Below, piece by piece: positions 53,185 through 64,000 of a stretch of DNA of 64,000 nt. A program made the position numbers and the translations under genes. The notes beneath the pieces are model-generated. The model ran no database searches, was not told the DNA's origin, and saw only the letters and a list, made by a program, of their open reading frames with translations. The stretch is from Paulinella micropora (Eukaryota; Cercozoa; Imbricatea; Euglyphida): assembly GCA_009731375.1 (NCBI GenBank), contig BJOX01000248.1:460882-524881 (forward strand). Direction: 5' to 3'. Each line of letters begins with the position of its first letter. Position 1 is the first letter of the stretch.

Positions 53185-54908
53185 GTCGAGGCATCGCAGT
53201 CACCGTCCACCCGTCAGCAACCAATTGCTCTAGGACGCTTTTCCCCTCCTCCAACGCAACCTCCTTCTTCCCCTCAGGCAAGCCAGACGCGTCGATAGCC
53301 CTTTGCAGAACCTCACGACCCGTCTCCTGCCCTGTAGCCTCCGCCAGGAACTGCCAAGCTTGGGCCCGCAACGCCAAGTCACCTCGGTAAATGTTTGCGT
53401 GCCTTGTGCACACATACCGACGAACTGCCTCCAAATAGATGGGACAACGCTGCCGCACCTGGCAACGGACCCCCGTTCGCGGAAGAAGCGTAGCACACCG
53501 CTGGTAGCGCCCCCCCACGACCCCCAGGTCAGCCGCAAATCTCATTTCCGGTTGAGCTAGCACATGCCTAGCCTCATCCTCCGTCATCCCCTCCCGTGTC
53601 GACGAAGATGCAAGCATCAGAAGCTGACCCCTATTGAAGGGGTTGAAATTGGTAATGACGGGCTCACCCGTTTCCCCAATCATGAAAGAAAGGGTTCCCG
53701 TCTGGACCCCCTTATTCTTTCCAAACTTCTTCTTGCCCCCCTTGGCCCCCGGAAGTGGTGTAACACCCTCCTTCTGGACCTTCTTAAGCAATCCAGCAAA
53801 TCGCTCCTTTAACTCCTGGCAATCCTTCCCTAGGTGAGCATGGTGCGCAGCCTGACCACGATAGTTGCACTGGCTCCGGCACTCGAAGAATTTGTGAGGT
53901 CCCTTCTCACAAGCAAAACAGCTGACCTTCTTCCCCTTTGCGCCGACCTGACCCCCCTTAGGGCCACCACCGTTCGCTGCCTTTCTCACCGCTGCTGCAT
54001 CTTGTCCTTCTGTTCCTTCGTGAACACGTCGTTATAGCCAACTAACAGCTGTGGTTGTTGACTCTCCCCAGGTCCAGGACGACCAGAACCCCCCGACATC
54101 TCCAAATGCCGGTTCTCCTCAGCAAAAGCTTGTGGAAAGGCCGACATAGTCACCTTGGACTTAGCTGCCAGCTTCTTCATATCTCGCACGAAGGGCTGCC
54201 ACTGGGGAAACGCCTTCAGTGCCTTCAGCAGAATAACAATCTGCGTTAGGTCGTCCGGCCCCGCATGCCCCCCGTTTTAATCCTTTCGACTGCCAGTAGG
54301 AACTGAGTCAGCTGGCCCGGCAAGTCGTCCCCTTTCTTGAAGGTGAACTGGACCACACTGGCGTGGTCAGCTAGCAGGTCGTGTACGTCACTGCCATATC
54401 GATCGTTGAGTGCCTGAACTAGACGCGATGGATCCGTAGGCATTGCCTCTGCATACGGGCGTGCCAGCGTCTTGGCCACCCCCGAGAGACACAGGTACAA
54501 GAACGAGAATACTTCTTGTCGTGCTCTGAGCAGACTCTGCTGCTCAACCGTCGACAAACTGCTATCCATCGCCTCTACCTTGTCCTCCTCATCTGCCGGC
54601 TCTTGCTTCGGTGCTTTCCCGCCACCCTTATTAGAAGCAGCCCTCCTAGCTGCAGCTAGAGCGACGTCCTTCACATACGCCTTCTTCCGGTCCTCGTAGA
54701 ACTCCACGCACTCGTCCCAGGGCAGCAGCAACTGCTCCCTGTTCTTTCCAGCCAAGTAAATACGAATCTCGTGCAGGGCATCCCGCCACTTCGTCGTACC
54801 CTCTTTGCCTGAAAACCGATGCTCTTGCTGCACCTGCAGCGTCACCGAAGACCCCCCGAAGGCGGATTGGTCCTTCTGACCGTGCTCCAACTCAAGAAAG
54901 CTCATAAC
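53078..54908 (-). pseudogene. Copia-type gag with CCHC knuckle, frameshifted
   Basis: It starts at ATG 54908 (MSFLELEHGQKDQ), overlapping the primer-binding site. The first 230 residues have the copia gag (UBN2-like) pattern, with a Trp-containing helix, LPWDECVEFYEDRK, FLYLCLSG, then LVQALNDRYGS. A one-base shift near 54265 leads to LTQIVILLKALKAFPQWQ…, and another near 53990 leads to a canonical CCHC knuckle, CFACEKGPHKFFEC (C-x2-C-x4-H-x4-C). Instead of a protease, a Cys-containing region and then the MYND frame follow. The frame changes indicate an old copy or sequence errors. Confidence 0.7.
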
Positions 54909-54909
54909 C
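54896..54909 (-). other. Copia primer-binding site, initiator-tRNA anticodon type
   Basis: Just inside the 5' LTR the minus strand reads CTGGGTTATGAGC. This is complementary to the anticodon stem-loop of initiator tRNA-Met (…GCTCATAACCCAG), as in copia elements that prime with a cleaved half-tRNA. It overlaps the gag ATG. Confidence 0.5.
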
Positions 54910-55140
54910 CAGTAAGATATTAATAATATCCGGTCACCTAACAATGGCAGACACTTTCTATGTTCCCAATATTACGAGAACTGATTACCCTTTAATAATC
55001 AAAATCAAATATAAAACACTTCAAGTCAATATTATCCTATATTGCCTATATCCATAGTCCTTAATGCATATAATATTAATTACCGGACCGGACTGTCTAT
55101 TAATACTAGGAATTACTTAATACGATACAGGAATGTATCA
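54910..55140 (-). mobile_element. Copia-family 5' LTR
   Basis: On the minus strand it begins TGATACATTCCTG and matches 26374-26600. Its first three bases supply the TGA that ends the interrupted ORF 55138-56094. Confidence 0.85.
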
Positions 55141-56094
55141 CTGAAGCCACGTTAGGAACACTGGTACCTTGGCAAAAGGGTCAATCGGGGTTTCCACCGC
55201 GTCAAGGAAATGCACGAGGTCGTCATAGACTGGGGAGGTCTGTGGGATTATGGCATCCCGCCAGTGTTTTTGTTCCATCAAAACACGTTCCCACATCCCA
55301 GTAACGTTCTCGAGTCCCTTGAGGGTGACTATGGCCCTTGTCACGAGGTTGGTCTGGACGCGATTTAGGTAGTTGGCATCGGGCCAATAGAGAGTGTCCA
55401 CGCCAGTGGCATCAGGTGCAGTTACGGCAGTGATGATAGCTGTTTCCTCACTAGCGTATTTGCTGCAAGTGAGTGTTTGCAGTAAGCGTGGGACTTGTTG
55501 GTGGTATGTTTGCCAAGCCTCGTCGAGGAGCCTGTCTCGACACATACACAAGTCCTCCCAAAGCGTGATAAGGTCCACTATCGATCTTTGTTCTATGAAC
55601 CGTGGATTAGTGGACATTAGGCCAATCACCTTGTCTTTTCCCTCCACCACCATGGTTGCTCTAGTCCAATGGTTGATGTCCCCATACATATTGTTATGGA
55701 TATGAGGGGCTGCGAGAGGGAAATGGTATTGGTCCTCAGGTTCAGTTGGGAATGCTGGCCATCCCGTGGGTCCCGTCATGTCCAAACTAGCCTGAGGGAC
55801 AGGGATGCATGGGATCGTGGTTCGGGTCAAGATCAATGCGCCCCCAGCGTCTTTCCATGGGGACGGTGGGATGGGGGCAGCATTCTTGGCATCACGACCA
55901 AATATGTCGGCACGATTCGGCACGGGTGTCTGGAAGGGTCCAGCCCCAGTGTTCGTGTCGTCAGCTTGACCTGGATTGTCCATAGCTGGTCTGTCAGCCT
56001 CTTGTGTGGGCGAGTCCCACATACCAGCCATTATGGATTCGTTCACTTGGGGTCGTTTCCTTTTGGGGATACACCGTGCACGAACTGGTGGCAA
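55138..56094 (-). pseudogene. Gag-like ORF truncated by a copia LTR
   Basis: 318 codons, hydrophilic and Pro-rich for about 120 residues (upstream frame also open), then a mostly helical domain (NHWTRATMVVEGKDKVIGLM…, …LWEDLCMCRDRLLDEAWQ…). No zinc knuckle and no recognised family. Coding character stops exactly at the LTR, where the LTR's TGA closes the frame. This is therefore the N-part of a gene, most likely another retroelement gag, destroyed by the copia insertion. Confidence 0.5.
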
Positions 56095-56298
56095 AGTGTC
56101 AGTGTGGGGGACAAGGCGTCTTCTGGCAGACGTCTTGTTTGGAGTGTCAGCAGCTTATTTTTGTGCAAGACGTCAGCTGTTGGCCGTCTTGGGTTTTAAG
56201 CAGCGTGTGGCTTGGTCGGTAGGTATTGGTTCGTTCGATGTCTGTATGGAGACAGTTGTTGTTGTTATTATTATTACTATTATTATTATTATTATTAT

Positions 56299-56398
56299 GG
56301 ACACCGTGATAGCCCAGTGGTCAAGTTCTACCATCCGGGCCCTGTCGCCAGTTCGATTCCCGTCGGTGCCACCAGTATTTTCATTGAACATACCGGTC
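56299..56398 (+). mobile_element. tRNA-derived SINE head (cut by gap)
   Basis: Directly after a (TTA)n tail lies a 71-base tRNA-like unit. A GACACCG (56300-56306) / CGGTGCC (56364-56370) acceptor stem has one mismatch, the pol III A box is TAGCCCAGTGG (56310-56320), and the B box is AGTTCGATTCC (56350-56360). The T and anticodon stems do not pair well, so it is not a working tRNA. It continues into CCAGTATTTTCATTGAACAT, the body sequence also seen (reversed) at about 61758-61784, and then runs into the N gap. Confidence 0.75.
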
Positions 56399-56996
56399 NN
56401 NNNNNNNNNNNNNNNNNNNNNNNNNNNNNNNNNNNNNNNNNNNNNNNNNNNNNNNNNNNNNNNNNNNNNNNNNNNNNNNNNNNNNNNNNNNNNNNNNNNN
56501 NNNNNNNNNNNNNNNNNNNNNNNNNNNNNNNNNNNNNNNNNNNNNNNNNNNNNNNNNNNNNNNNNNNNNNNNNNNNNNNNNNNNNNNNNNNNNNNNNNNN
56601 NNNNNNNNNNNNNNNNNNNNNNNNNNNNNNNNNNNNNNNNNNNNNNNNNNNNNNNNNNNNNNNNNNNNNNNNNNNNNNNNNNNNNNNNNNNNNNNNNNNN
56701 NNNNNNNNNNNNNNNNNNNNNNNNNNNNNNNNNNNNNNNNNNNNNNNNNNNNNNNNNNNNNNNNNNNNNNNNNNNNNNNNNNNNNNNNNNNNNNNNNNNN
56801 NNNNNNNNNNNNNNNNNNNNNNNNNNNNNNNNNNNNNNNNNNNNNNNNNNNNNNNNNNNNNNNNNNNNNNNNNNNNNNNNNNNNNNNNNNNNNNNNNNNN
56901 NNNNNNNNNNNNNNNNNNNNNNNNNNNNNNNNNNNNNNNNNNNNNNNNNNNNNNNNNNNNNNNNNNNNNNNNNNNNNNNNNNNNNNNNNNNNNNNN
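56399..56996. other. Assembly gap, 598 N
   Basis: Unknown sequence. It starts inside a SINE and ends upstream of another (TTA)n-like tail at about 57162, so the collapse is probably caused by SINE copies. Confidence 0.95.
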
Positions 56997-58448
56997 AATA
57001 ACCTCGGCTTAGTGCAGTCTTGCCCTCAGGAGCTCCATCGGTGGCCCCGATCATCAGGCGAGAGACTGACACGGGGGGGTGGAGGACCTCGAACAAGGGT
57101 ATTGGAGGCTTATGTCCGTTGAGGATATGCCATTAGCTGCATCAGTACGCCTCAGATATAGTATTATTATTGTTATTATTTTTTTTTCTCTTCGGTGTGT
57201 GTGTGTAAGCAAGTGATAGGATGCGTGTATATAGGTTTGAGATTACTTACCCCCCCCCCCCCTTTGGTAGGGGAACCTCACTCCTTGCGAAACACTTGCC
57301 AGTTGTATTGGAACTGGGGCACCCTATAATTACAAGCACGACTCCGTAACTGAGGGGTAGGGAGGAAACGGTACTTCTGAAATAGTCAGAAGTGGTGGCC
57401 CCTTTTCCCAACAGGAAGGTGAAAAGGATTAGGGAGCTGGTTGCTCAAGCCTTGCTTATCGTTTGGAACCCTCGGTAGGGTGTGTATCCCTGGTTGGGAC
57501 TCCTTAGTTTCCCTTTTCAGCTGAGGAAGTTCTGTGTGTGTATAGGTAGAACGAACCTACCGAGTGCGAAGTAGGTAAGGACTCCTTGGTGAGCCACAAT
57601 AGGAGCACTGCTTTGAAATCCTTTCCCTGACCCTAGGTGACCTGTTGGATATAGGTGGGTGAGGAGGGAGTGAAGTGTGGAGGTAGGAGAGTGATTTGTT
57701 GCGTGAAATTTTTGACGAAATTGGAATCGCCAAAAATGAACAAATGAAACTGCGTCTGGCTGACGTCACTCTATCTCCTTTTGTCTTGGCCTATATTCCC
57801 ATTAACTAGCCTCCCTACCCCCTGCAAATTGGCTGCAATGGAGGGGCTGAGTATAAGCTAGTTTGCACAATCAGACTTCGGTGCACAGCACTCGTTTTCT
57901 GTTTTCTGTCTGTCTATGTCTGGCGGCTCTCTACTCCCTTGTGCACTTTGGATGCTTGGAAGTGGGCACGAAATGACAAAACAAGTGAGTGTTGTTGTTG
58001 GAAGACAAAATGGATTGTCTGTGCAGTCTGTTTCGGATGATGGATAGAGGATATGAAGTGGTTTGTAGGTGTGTGTGTGGGAGTTCGTTACTGTCGTATA
58101 CGTTTGCTCCCCTTTCCCACCCAACCACCTACACTCTACCCTCCTCTACTATCTCTCTGTTATGTCCTCACTGTGACTGTGCGTACGATTGGTTGTATTG
58201 TGCGGGAGCAGAAGATAGTGGGTGGGTGTGTATAGGTGTCAACAGAGATTGAAGCGTACGTGTCTGTTTGCCACACGTTATCGCCTTGATCATTGGCAGA
58301 AAATGAGCAAATAGGAACAGAACACACACGTTCTCTCCTCTTCGTATTCCTCTATCTATCTTGTGCAATGGATACTTTCTCATTATGTATACGTTGCAAA
58401 GAATAGGGATAGCGAAGTGTTAAACTTAGTGTAAAAGGAAAACAGGTA
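56997..58448. other. Unassigned non-coding stretch
   Basis: The first 180 bases end in a TATTATTATTGTTATTATT tail and probably belong to a SINE-like copy. After a C-run at about 57251 I see only short chance ORFs and GTGTGTG-type simple sequence. Confidence 0.4.
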
Positions 58449-58812
58449 TGGGACTCCACTTTTGCCGGTTCGATGTCAAAAGAATATATTTATTGATTCC
58501 TATCCTTTTACTCAACCAAATTCAACAACTTCGCCAGTAACCCAATCTTCTTCACTTATATAAATAAAGATCAAAGATTATAGGAAAATGTGGGAGACTA
58601 GCGAAGCCCAAAAAAAACTAAGGCAAACACCAGCCAGTTCCCGTTGTCCGGTCTAACGATAATATATTCTGACCTAAAAAGGGTAACGGACCTTTTTAGT
58701 AATATTATCATTATCCGGTTAAGAGTGTTATTAATATGAACAATCTCTCATTGTGTCTGGACCGACACGGGGTATTAATAAAGTAGCACATATTTACCTA
58801 TCTGCGCCTACA
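58449..58812 (-). mobile_element. Solo LTR, TGTAGGC family, full length
   Basis: On the minus strand it runs from TGTAGGCGCAGATAGG to GGAGTCCCA. It is nearly identical to 6118-6472 over the shared part, giving the best definition of this LTR's ends (364 bp). No coding flanks and no obvious target duplication. Confidence 0.75.
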
Positions 58813-59137
58813 GAATCCACTTCGACATGGTCGGGAGGAAGGATTCTGAGATCAACCACCGCTGCTGGTATACCACCCCGCACCTTGCATAGGATTAGCG
58901 AAAAAAGTAGAGGAGCGTCACGAGTTCAGTAAACTCAAGTGCTGGACACAGAGGGGCGTCCAGAAGAGAGCAGGCTAGCGCAAGGAAAGTCAAAGTAAAC
59001 TCCTCGTTTGTTTTGATATCACTAGCTGTCCTTTTGTCTCTTGTGATAATTTTTTTTCAAACTGTTTCATATTTGAGTTTTTTGCGACGTCAGTTTAATG
59101 CAATAATCATTAAATCTTCCAAGTCACGTTGTGAAAG

Positions 59138-59800
<663 letters not shown>

Positions 59801-60577
59801 AAGAAGGGCAGAAGAAGCGGCCAGAGACAGGGTCGGAAAAAGAGAAGGAGAGAAAGGGAAGGAAAAGCAAAAATCGAACTTTCAAGGCAGAAAGAAAAGA
59901 AGAGTAAATATTAATCAGAAGAGCATCAGAGCCACAAGTAAAAGCGCTGCAAGGGGCCCGGCGGCTGAAGTAAATCAGTATCGCCAGCAGCCACTGTCTT
60001 AGCCCCAAACAGCATGAACAGGAGAACAGGGCGAAAGCGCGACGGAAAGGCCCGAGGCCGCAGAGACATAGCTGGTGGACATCAAGACGCACGACAAAAT
60101 CCGCAAAGTAACAACGAAGGATGGATCATGAAGTTTGGATTTGAAAGTATTTCACAAGGCGACATTCGACGCTTTCACTGCAGTGAATAGACCACGATAA
60201 TTTAGGTGTCAAAATTGAAAGGGCATGTACATGTAAGGCATGTGTTTCTGGATTCTTGTGATATATGATCTGGTGGCATTCCCGGTAAGGAAGGTCATTC
60301 ACCGCAAAAGCGGCGTTAAGTCAGGTGGGGGCTGCCATGAGCCCAGTTGCCTACTCGATACAAGGCCAAGAGAAGAAAAAAAGTCAAACAAAAAAGGCAG
60401 TGCAAAACAAAGAATGAAAAGTCTGAGCAAAAGAGGAGGCTAGGAAAAAAAAAAAAACTAGGACACTACTAATATTTATGAATTATTATTACTGATTCTG
60501 TTTAAAGTTCTTATCATTAAAAAGTTTTTGTTGCGTAAATGAATTTTAAAAAAAGGGGGCGGGGAGGGGGGAAGGAG

Positions 60578-60584
60578 AGAGAGG

Positions 60585-60630
<46 letters not shown>

Positions 60631-60632
60631 AG
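60578..60632. repeat. (GA)n microsatellite
   Basis: GA repeats with minor interruptions, followed by an A-run at about 60669-60688. From here to about 61560 I see no gene. Confidence 0.8.
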
Positions 60633-61591
60633 AAGCAGGACAGGGGAAAGAAATGCAGTGTTTGCATTAAAAAAAAAAAAAAAAAAAATCGTACGGGATA
60701 CATGGAAAAGTATACTGAAAATAGGTGAAAGAAGAATTATTGAGAGATCAAGGAAAACAAGAGCGACAAGTTAAGTTACGTAAAAAATTGTTCGCCTCAA
60801 GAATTCATTTTATGTGATTACACTTTCCGCTCAGCCCTCTTTTAATCTAAGCCATAACACTCCATCATTAATTTGCATTCCTCACAGTTGACGGTTCCGT
60901 GGTACGGCCTTGGTGGTGGATGTGCCTGTTTTGAACCGCACCTCACACAGCGGAAGCGATAAAACACTTTCGGCGGCTCGCCCTCGACTTGTGGCTGCGA
61001 GGACATGCATTCATACGCAGATGGTCATTTACAAACAATTTACCTGCTCGAAGGTCATCTCCGTCATCTAAAAGCACCTGTAAAAATGCAGGGAGGGAGA
61101 AAGAGAGCCCGGCCCACGGACATGCACACACAGAAAGATAGGCATGCAGGCCAATTACAGTCTGCTCCCAACAAAATTATTGCCTGGTTTTCAAACCTTC
61201 AAAAACGACATTCCGAGACGCAACGATAGAAAGTGCCTGTGGTTTCAATAACTTTGGCTCATCTGAGCACTACTGCATCTACTTGCAATACAAGTTTGAC
61301 AGAAGATAAGTCGTATGACAGGAAGAGGAAAAATACAGAAGATAAGGTCAGGAAGGCAGAAACAACGGTTGTACATTTAGAAACATATGGACAACTTTTT
61401 CTTTCTTCCTTTCAACTAAGCTACTCGAACAGATAGAGACACAGACAGTCATGATTACTGACATGTACTGCCTACTCTCTAGTTCAGTTGGTGGGGGTGG
61501 GGGGTACACAATTTTCATTTTCCCCCTCCCCCCAAACCCCCCATCCCCTTCTCCAACACCTTTCAGGGATAATAGTAACAATAATGATGAT

Positions 61592-61834
61592 GATGATAAT
61601 AGTAATAATAATAATAATAATAATAGTGCTTCTCTGTCAATGGCTGATGCATTTCTGCACATGCGCCTCCATCGTCTCACCCGTGAGGGGAGTACGAAGA
61701 ATTGACGATAAGCTCTAATGACACCCCCGCAAGGGCAGTTCCAACACTTCCAGACGGATCGGTATGTTCAATGAAAATACTGGTCCAGACGGAAATAATA
61801 ATAATAATAATAATAATAGTAATAATAATAATAA
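61592..61834 (-). mobile_element. SINE copy, 5' truncated, with TTA tails
   Basis: On the minus strand: (TTA)n, then CCAGTATTTTCATTGAACAT, GAACTGCCCTTGCGGGGGTG, …GACGATGGAGGCGCATGTGC…, CAGAGAAGCAC, then (TTA)n. The tRNA head is missing. The same body occurs in plus orientation at 63672-63840, which fixes the family. Confidence 0.75.
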
Positions 61835-61925
61835 CTAGGGGCTGCGCCAACACTGAAAGGATGGTTGACCGGTGCGCTTCGCGCACCAAACCCCGCACTC
61901 CCACCCGAAATTCGGCACCCCTGTC

Positions 61926-62450
61926 GGAATAAATCATGGTTTGTCGGAACGAGGAAGAGTTCGGAGCTCATATTTGCAGGGTGGCTAGCTCCAGACTCGA
62001 TCTTGATGCTGATATGATTTTTTTGGAATTCACGCAAATATTTGCGTTAGGGCAGTGTCCTGAATGCCAAAATTCCTTGTTTTTTTTCGCACCCCAATTG
62101 GAATAAATCATGGTTTGTGTGAACCAGGAGAAGTTGGGAGCTCATATTGACAGGGTGGCTAGCCCCAGACTCGATGTTGATGCTGATATAATTTCTTTGG
62201 AATTCACGCAAATATTTGCGTTAGGGGAGTGGCCTGAATGCGAAAATTCCTTGTTTTTTTAAGCCTTTTTTTTGCACCCCTCGACGGAATAAATCATGGT
62301 TTGTGTGAACCAGGAAGAGTTGGGAGCTCATATTGGCAGGGTGGTTAGCCCCAGACTCGATCTTGATGCTGGTATAGTTTTTTTGAAATTCACGCAAATA
62401 TTTGCTTTAGGGGAGTGTCCTGAACGCCAAATTTCCTTGTTTTTTGGGAG
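61926..62450. repeat. Three tandem units of about 175 bp
   Basis: Each unit starts GGAATAAATCATGGTTTGT and contains CAAATATTTGCGTTAGGG-like sequence before a T-run. Starts are near 61926, 62100 and 62287. Each unit has an open frame beginning MVC.N.E, about 50 residues long. Changes between units do not clearly avoid amino-acid replacement, so coding function is unproven. Confidence 0.8.
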
Positions 62451-62474
62451 TACTTGCCGGCGCATTCGGAAATT

Positions 62475-63041
62475 GAACGTACCCTGTCGACGGGGCAGGG
62501 GGGGTGCGGGGCACTCCCCCCGGGAACCCAAGCCCGGCGATTGTACGTACCCGTTTGGTCACGGGTTGCACCCACACACCAGAAAATTGAGGGTTTTGTG
62601 CCACCAGGCGCCCTCCGAACGCACCCTGTCGATGGGAAAGGGGGGGTCCGGGGGGCCCTCCCCCCGGGAGCCACAGCCCGGCGATTGTACGTACCCGTTT
62701 TGGTCCCGGGTGGCACCCACACACAAGAAAATTGAGGTCTTGTGCCACCAGGCGCAGTTAGCGCACACCAGAGGGAGTTAGCGGCTGATATTTGGTGTAT
62801 CCGATACTTCTTGATGAGCTCTCTTCGAAAATATAAACATTGTGGCGCCGGGTGGCCTACGCACCGGAAATTTGAGGTTTTTTGCGCCACCAGGCGCGGT
62901 TTGCGCACACCTGAGGGAGTTTGAGGCTGATGTTTGGTGTACCCGACACCTCTCGGTGCGCTCTCTTCGGAGATAAAAACGTTTTAGTGGCGGGTGGCAC
63001 AAACACCAGAGATTTTAGGTTTTTGTGCCACCAGAGCTTAC
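62475..63041. repeat. Four tandem units of about 142 bp with a conserved hairpin
   Basis: Units lie at about 62475-62617, 62618-62760, 62761-62902 and 62903-63041. Units 1-2 and 3-4 are closer pairs. All end with a GGTGGCAC…, A/T-rich loop, GTGCCACCAGG inverted repeat. In unit 4 the arms are a perfect 11 bp (62993-63003 and 63022-63032). Confidence 0.8.
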
Positions 63042-63074
63042 ACTTGCGTTCTGGTGGGAACCCCAGCCCGAGGG

Positions 63075-63526
63075 GGGGGGGGGGGGGGGGGGGNNNNNNN
63101 NNNNNNNNNNNNNNNNNNNNNNNNNNNNNNNNNNNNNNNNNNNNNNNNNNNNNNNNNNNNNNNNNNNNNNNNNNNNNNNNNNNNNNNNNNNNNNNNNNNN
63201 NNNNNNNNNNNNNNNNNNNNNNNNNNNNNNNNNNNNNNNNNNNNNNNNNNNNNNNNNNNNNNNNNNNNNNNNNNNNNNNNNNNNNNNNNNNNNNNNNNNN
63301 NNNNNNNNNNNNNNNNNNNNNNNNNNNNNNNNNNNNNNNNNNNNNNNNNNNNNNNNNNNNNNNNNNNNNNNNNNNNNNNNNNNNNNNNNNNNNNNNNNNN
63401 NNNNNNNNNNNNNNNNNNNNNNNNNNNNNNNNNNNNNNNNNNNNNNNNNNNNNNNNNNNNNNNNNNNNNNNNNNNNNNNNNNNNNNNNNNNNNNNNNNNN
63501 NNNNNNNNNNNNNNNNNNNNNNNNNN
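63075..63526. other. Poly-G then 433-N assembly gap
   Basis: A pure G run begins near 63072 and passes into N at 63094-63526, with a (TTA)n array on the other side. The G run is probably a sequencing artefact at a contig end. Confidence 0.9.
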
Positions 63527-63585
<59 letters not shown>

Positions 63586-63632
63586 GAGGCACATGTCCAG
63601 GATCTGGATCTGATGCTATAGTCTGAGGAAGC

Positions 63633-63673
<41 letters not shown>

Positions 63674-63840
63674 GGAACTGCCCTTGCGGGGGTGTCATTA
63701 GAGCCTATCGTCAATTCTTCGTACTCCCCTCACGGGTGAGACGATGGAGGCGCATGTGCAGAAATGCATCAGCCATTGACAGAGNNNNNNNNNNTGGAGG
63801 CGCATGTACAGATTTGCATCAGCCATTCACAGAGAAGCAC

Positions 63841-63916
<76 letters not shown>

Positions 63917-63968
63917 AATGGAGGCACATGTCCAGGATCTGGATCTGATGCTATAGTCTGAGGAAGCC

Positions 63969-64000
<32 letters not shown>
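63527..64000 (+). mobile_element. Cluster of SINE fragments separated by (TTA)n arrays
   Basis: (TTA)n, then module AATGGAGGCACATGTCCAGG…GTCTGAGGAAGC (63582-63632). (TTA)n, then the SINE body (63672-63784), a 10-N gap (63785-63794), a second partial body (63795-63840), (TTA)n, and the first module again (63917-63968), then (TTA)n to the window end. Two alternative 3' modules share the TGGAGGC-CATGT start. Confidence 0.75.

Noticed and set aside
56300-56371. Functional tRNA gene
   Set aside because: The acceptor stem and boxes A/B are present, but the T-arm and anticodon arm do not pair and the sequence continues into a repeat body, so it is a SINE head.
61926-63041. CRISPR-like array
   Set aside because: Units are about 142-175 bp without short identical repeats and variable spacers, in a eukaryotic context.

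Overview
The window looks like nuclear DNA of a retrotransposon-rich eukaryote, probably an alga or other protist. It has canonical GT-AG introns full of microsatellites, an AATAAA poly(A) signal, three orders of LTR/tyrosine-recombinase retroelements and tRNA-derived SINEs. No bacterial operon structure is seen. The lineage cannot be named from sequence alone. Five N-gaps, poly-G/poly-C runs at gaps and a near-perfect large duplication show that this is a draft scaffold, so every unusual junction may be an assembly join.

Layout. 1-6763 and 9674-16430 are two almost identical direct copies (offset 9673) of a non-coding-looking AT-rich block containing solo-LTR-like inserts. Between them lie the last three exons of an enoyl-CoA hydratase/isomerase-like gene (7238-8187). 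From 17.43 to 26.6 kb there is a Ty1/copia pol fragment (reverse transcriptase, then RNase H, PPT and 3' LTR). It is split by about 7.7 kb of very GC-rich DNA (about 17885-25590) carrying three genes: a long secreted N-glycosylated protein (minus), an F-box-like/leucine-rich-repeat protein (plus), and the 3' part of an unknown gene (minus). 26.6-30.2 kb is an internally deleted Ty3/gypsy relative.

31.13-50.1 kb is a PAT-like (DIRS-order) tyrosine-recombinase retrotransposon with split direct repeats A1, B1, A2, B2. A young, apparently intact Ty3/gypsy element (39302-49926; 237-bp LTRs, 4-bp target duplication, minus strand) has landed between A2 and B2. 51.6-55.1 kb is the 5' half of a copia element on the minus strand (LTR, iMet-type primer site, CCHC gag), followed by a MYND zinc-finger reading frame. 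55.1-56.1 kb is a gag-like ORF cut by that LTR. 56.3-64 kb holds SINEs with (TTA)n tails, another solo LTR, long microsatellites and two unusual tandem repeat families.

The most interesting signal is in the GC-rich island. Its genes run through in-frame TAA and TAG codons with convincing protein on both sides, at sites that accept glutamine, while three gene-end positions carry or abut TGA. This is the pattern of a UAR=Gln nuclear code. The neighbouring gypsy element has about 2,800 codons without one in-frame TAA or TAG, so two different codes may be joined in one scaffold (contaminant, chimera or transferred DNA). The other main signal is the gypsy element's gag and pol, which lie in one frame separated by a single UGA, suggesting stop-codon readthrough.
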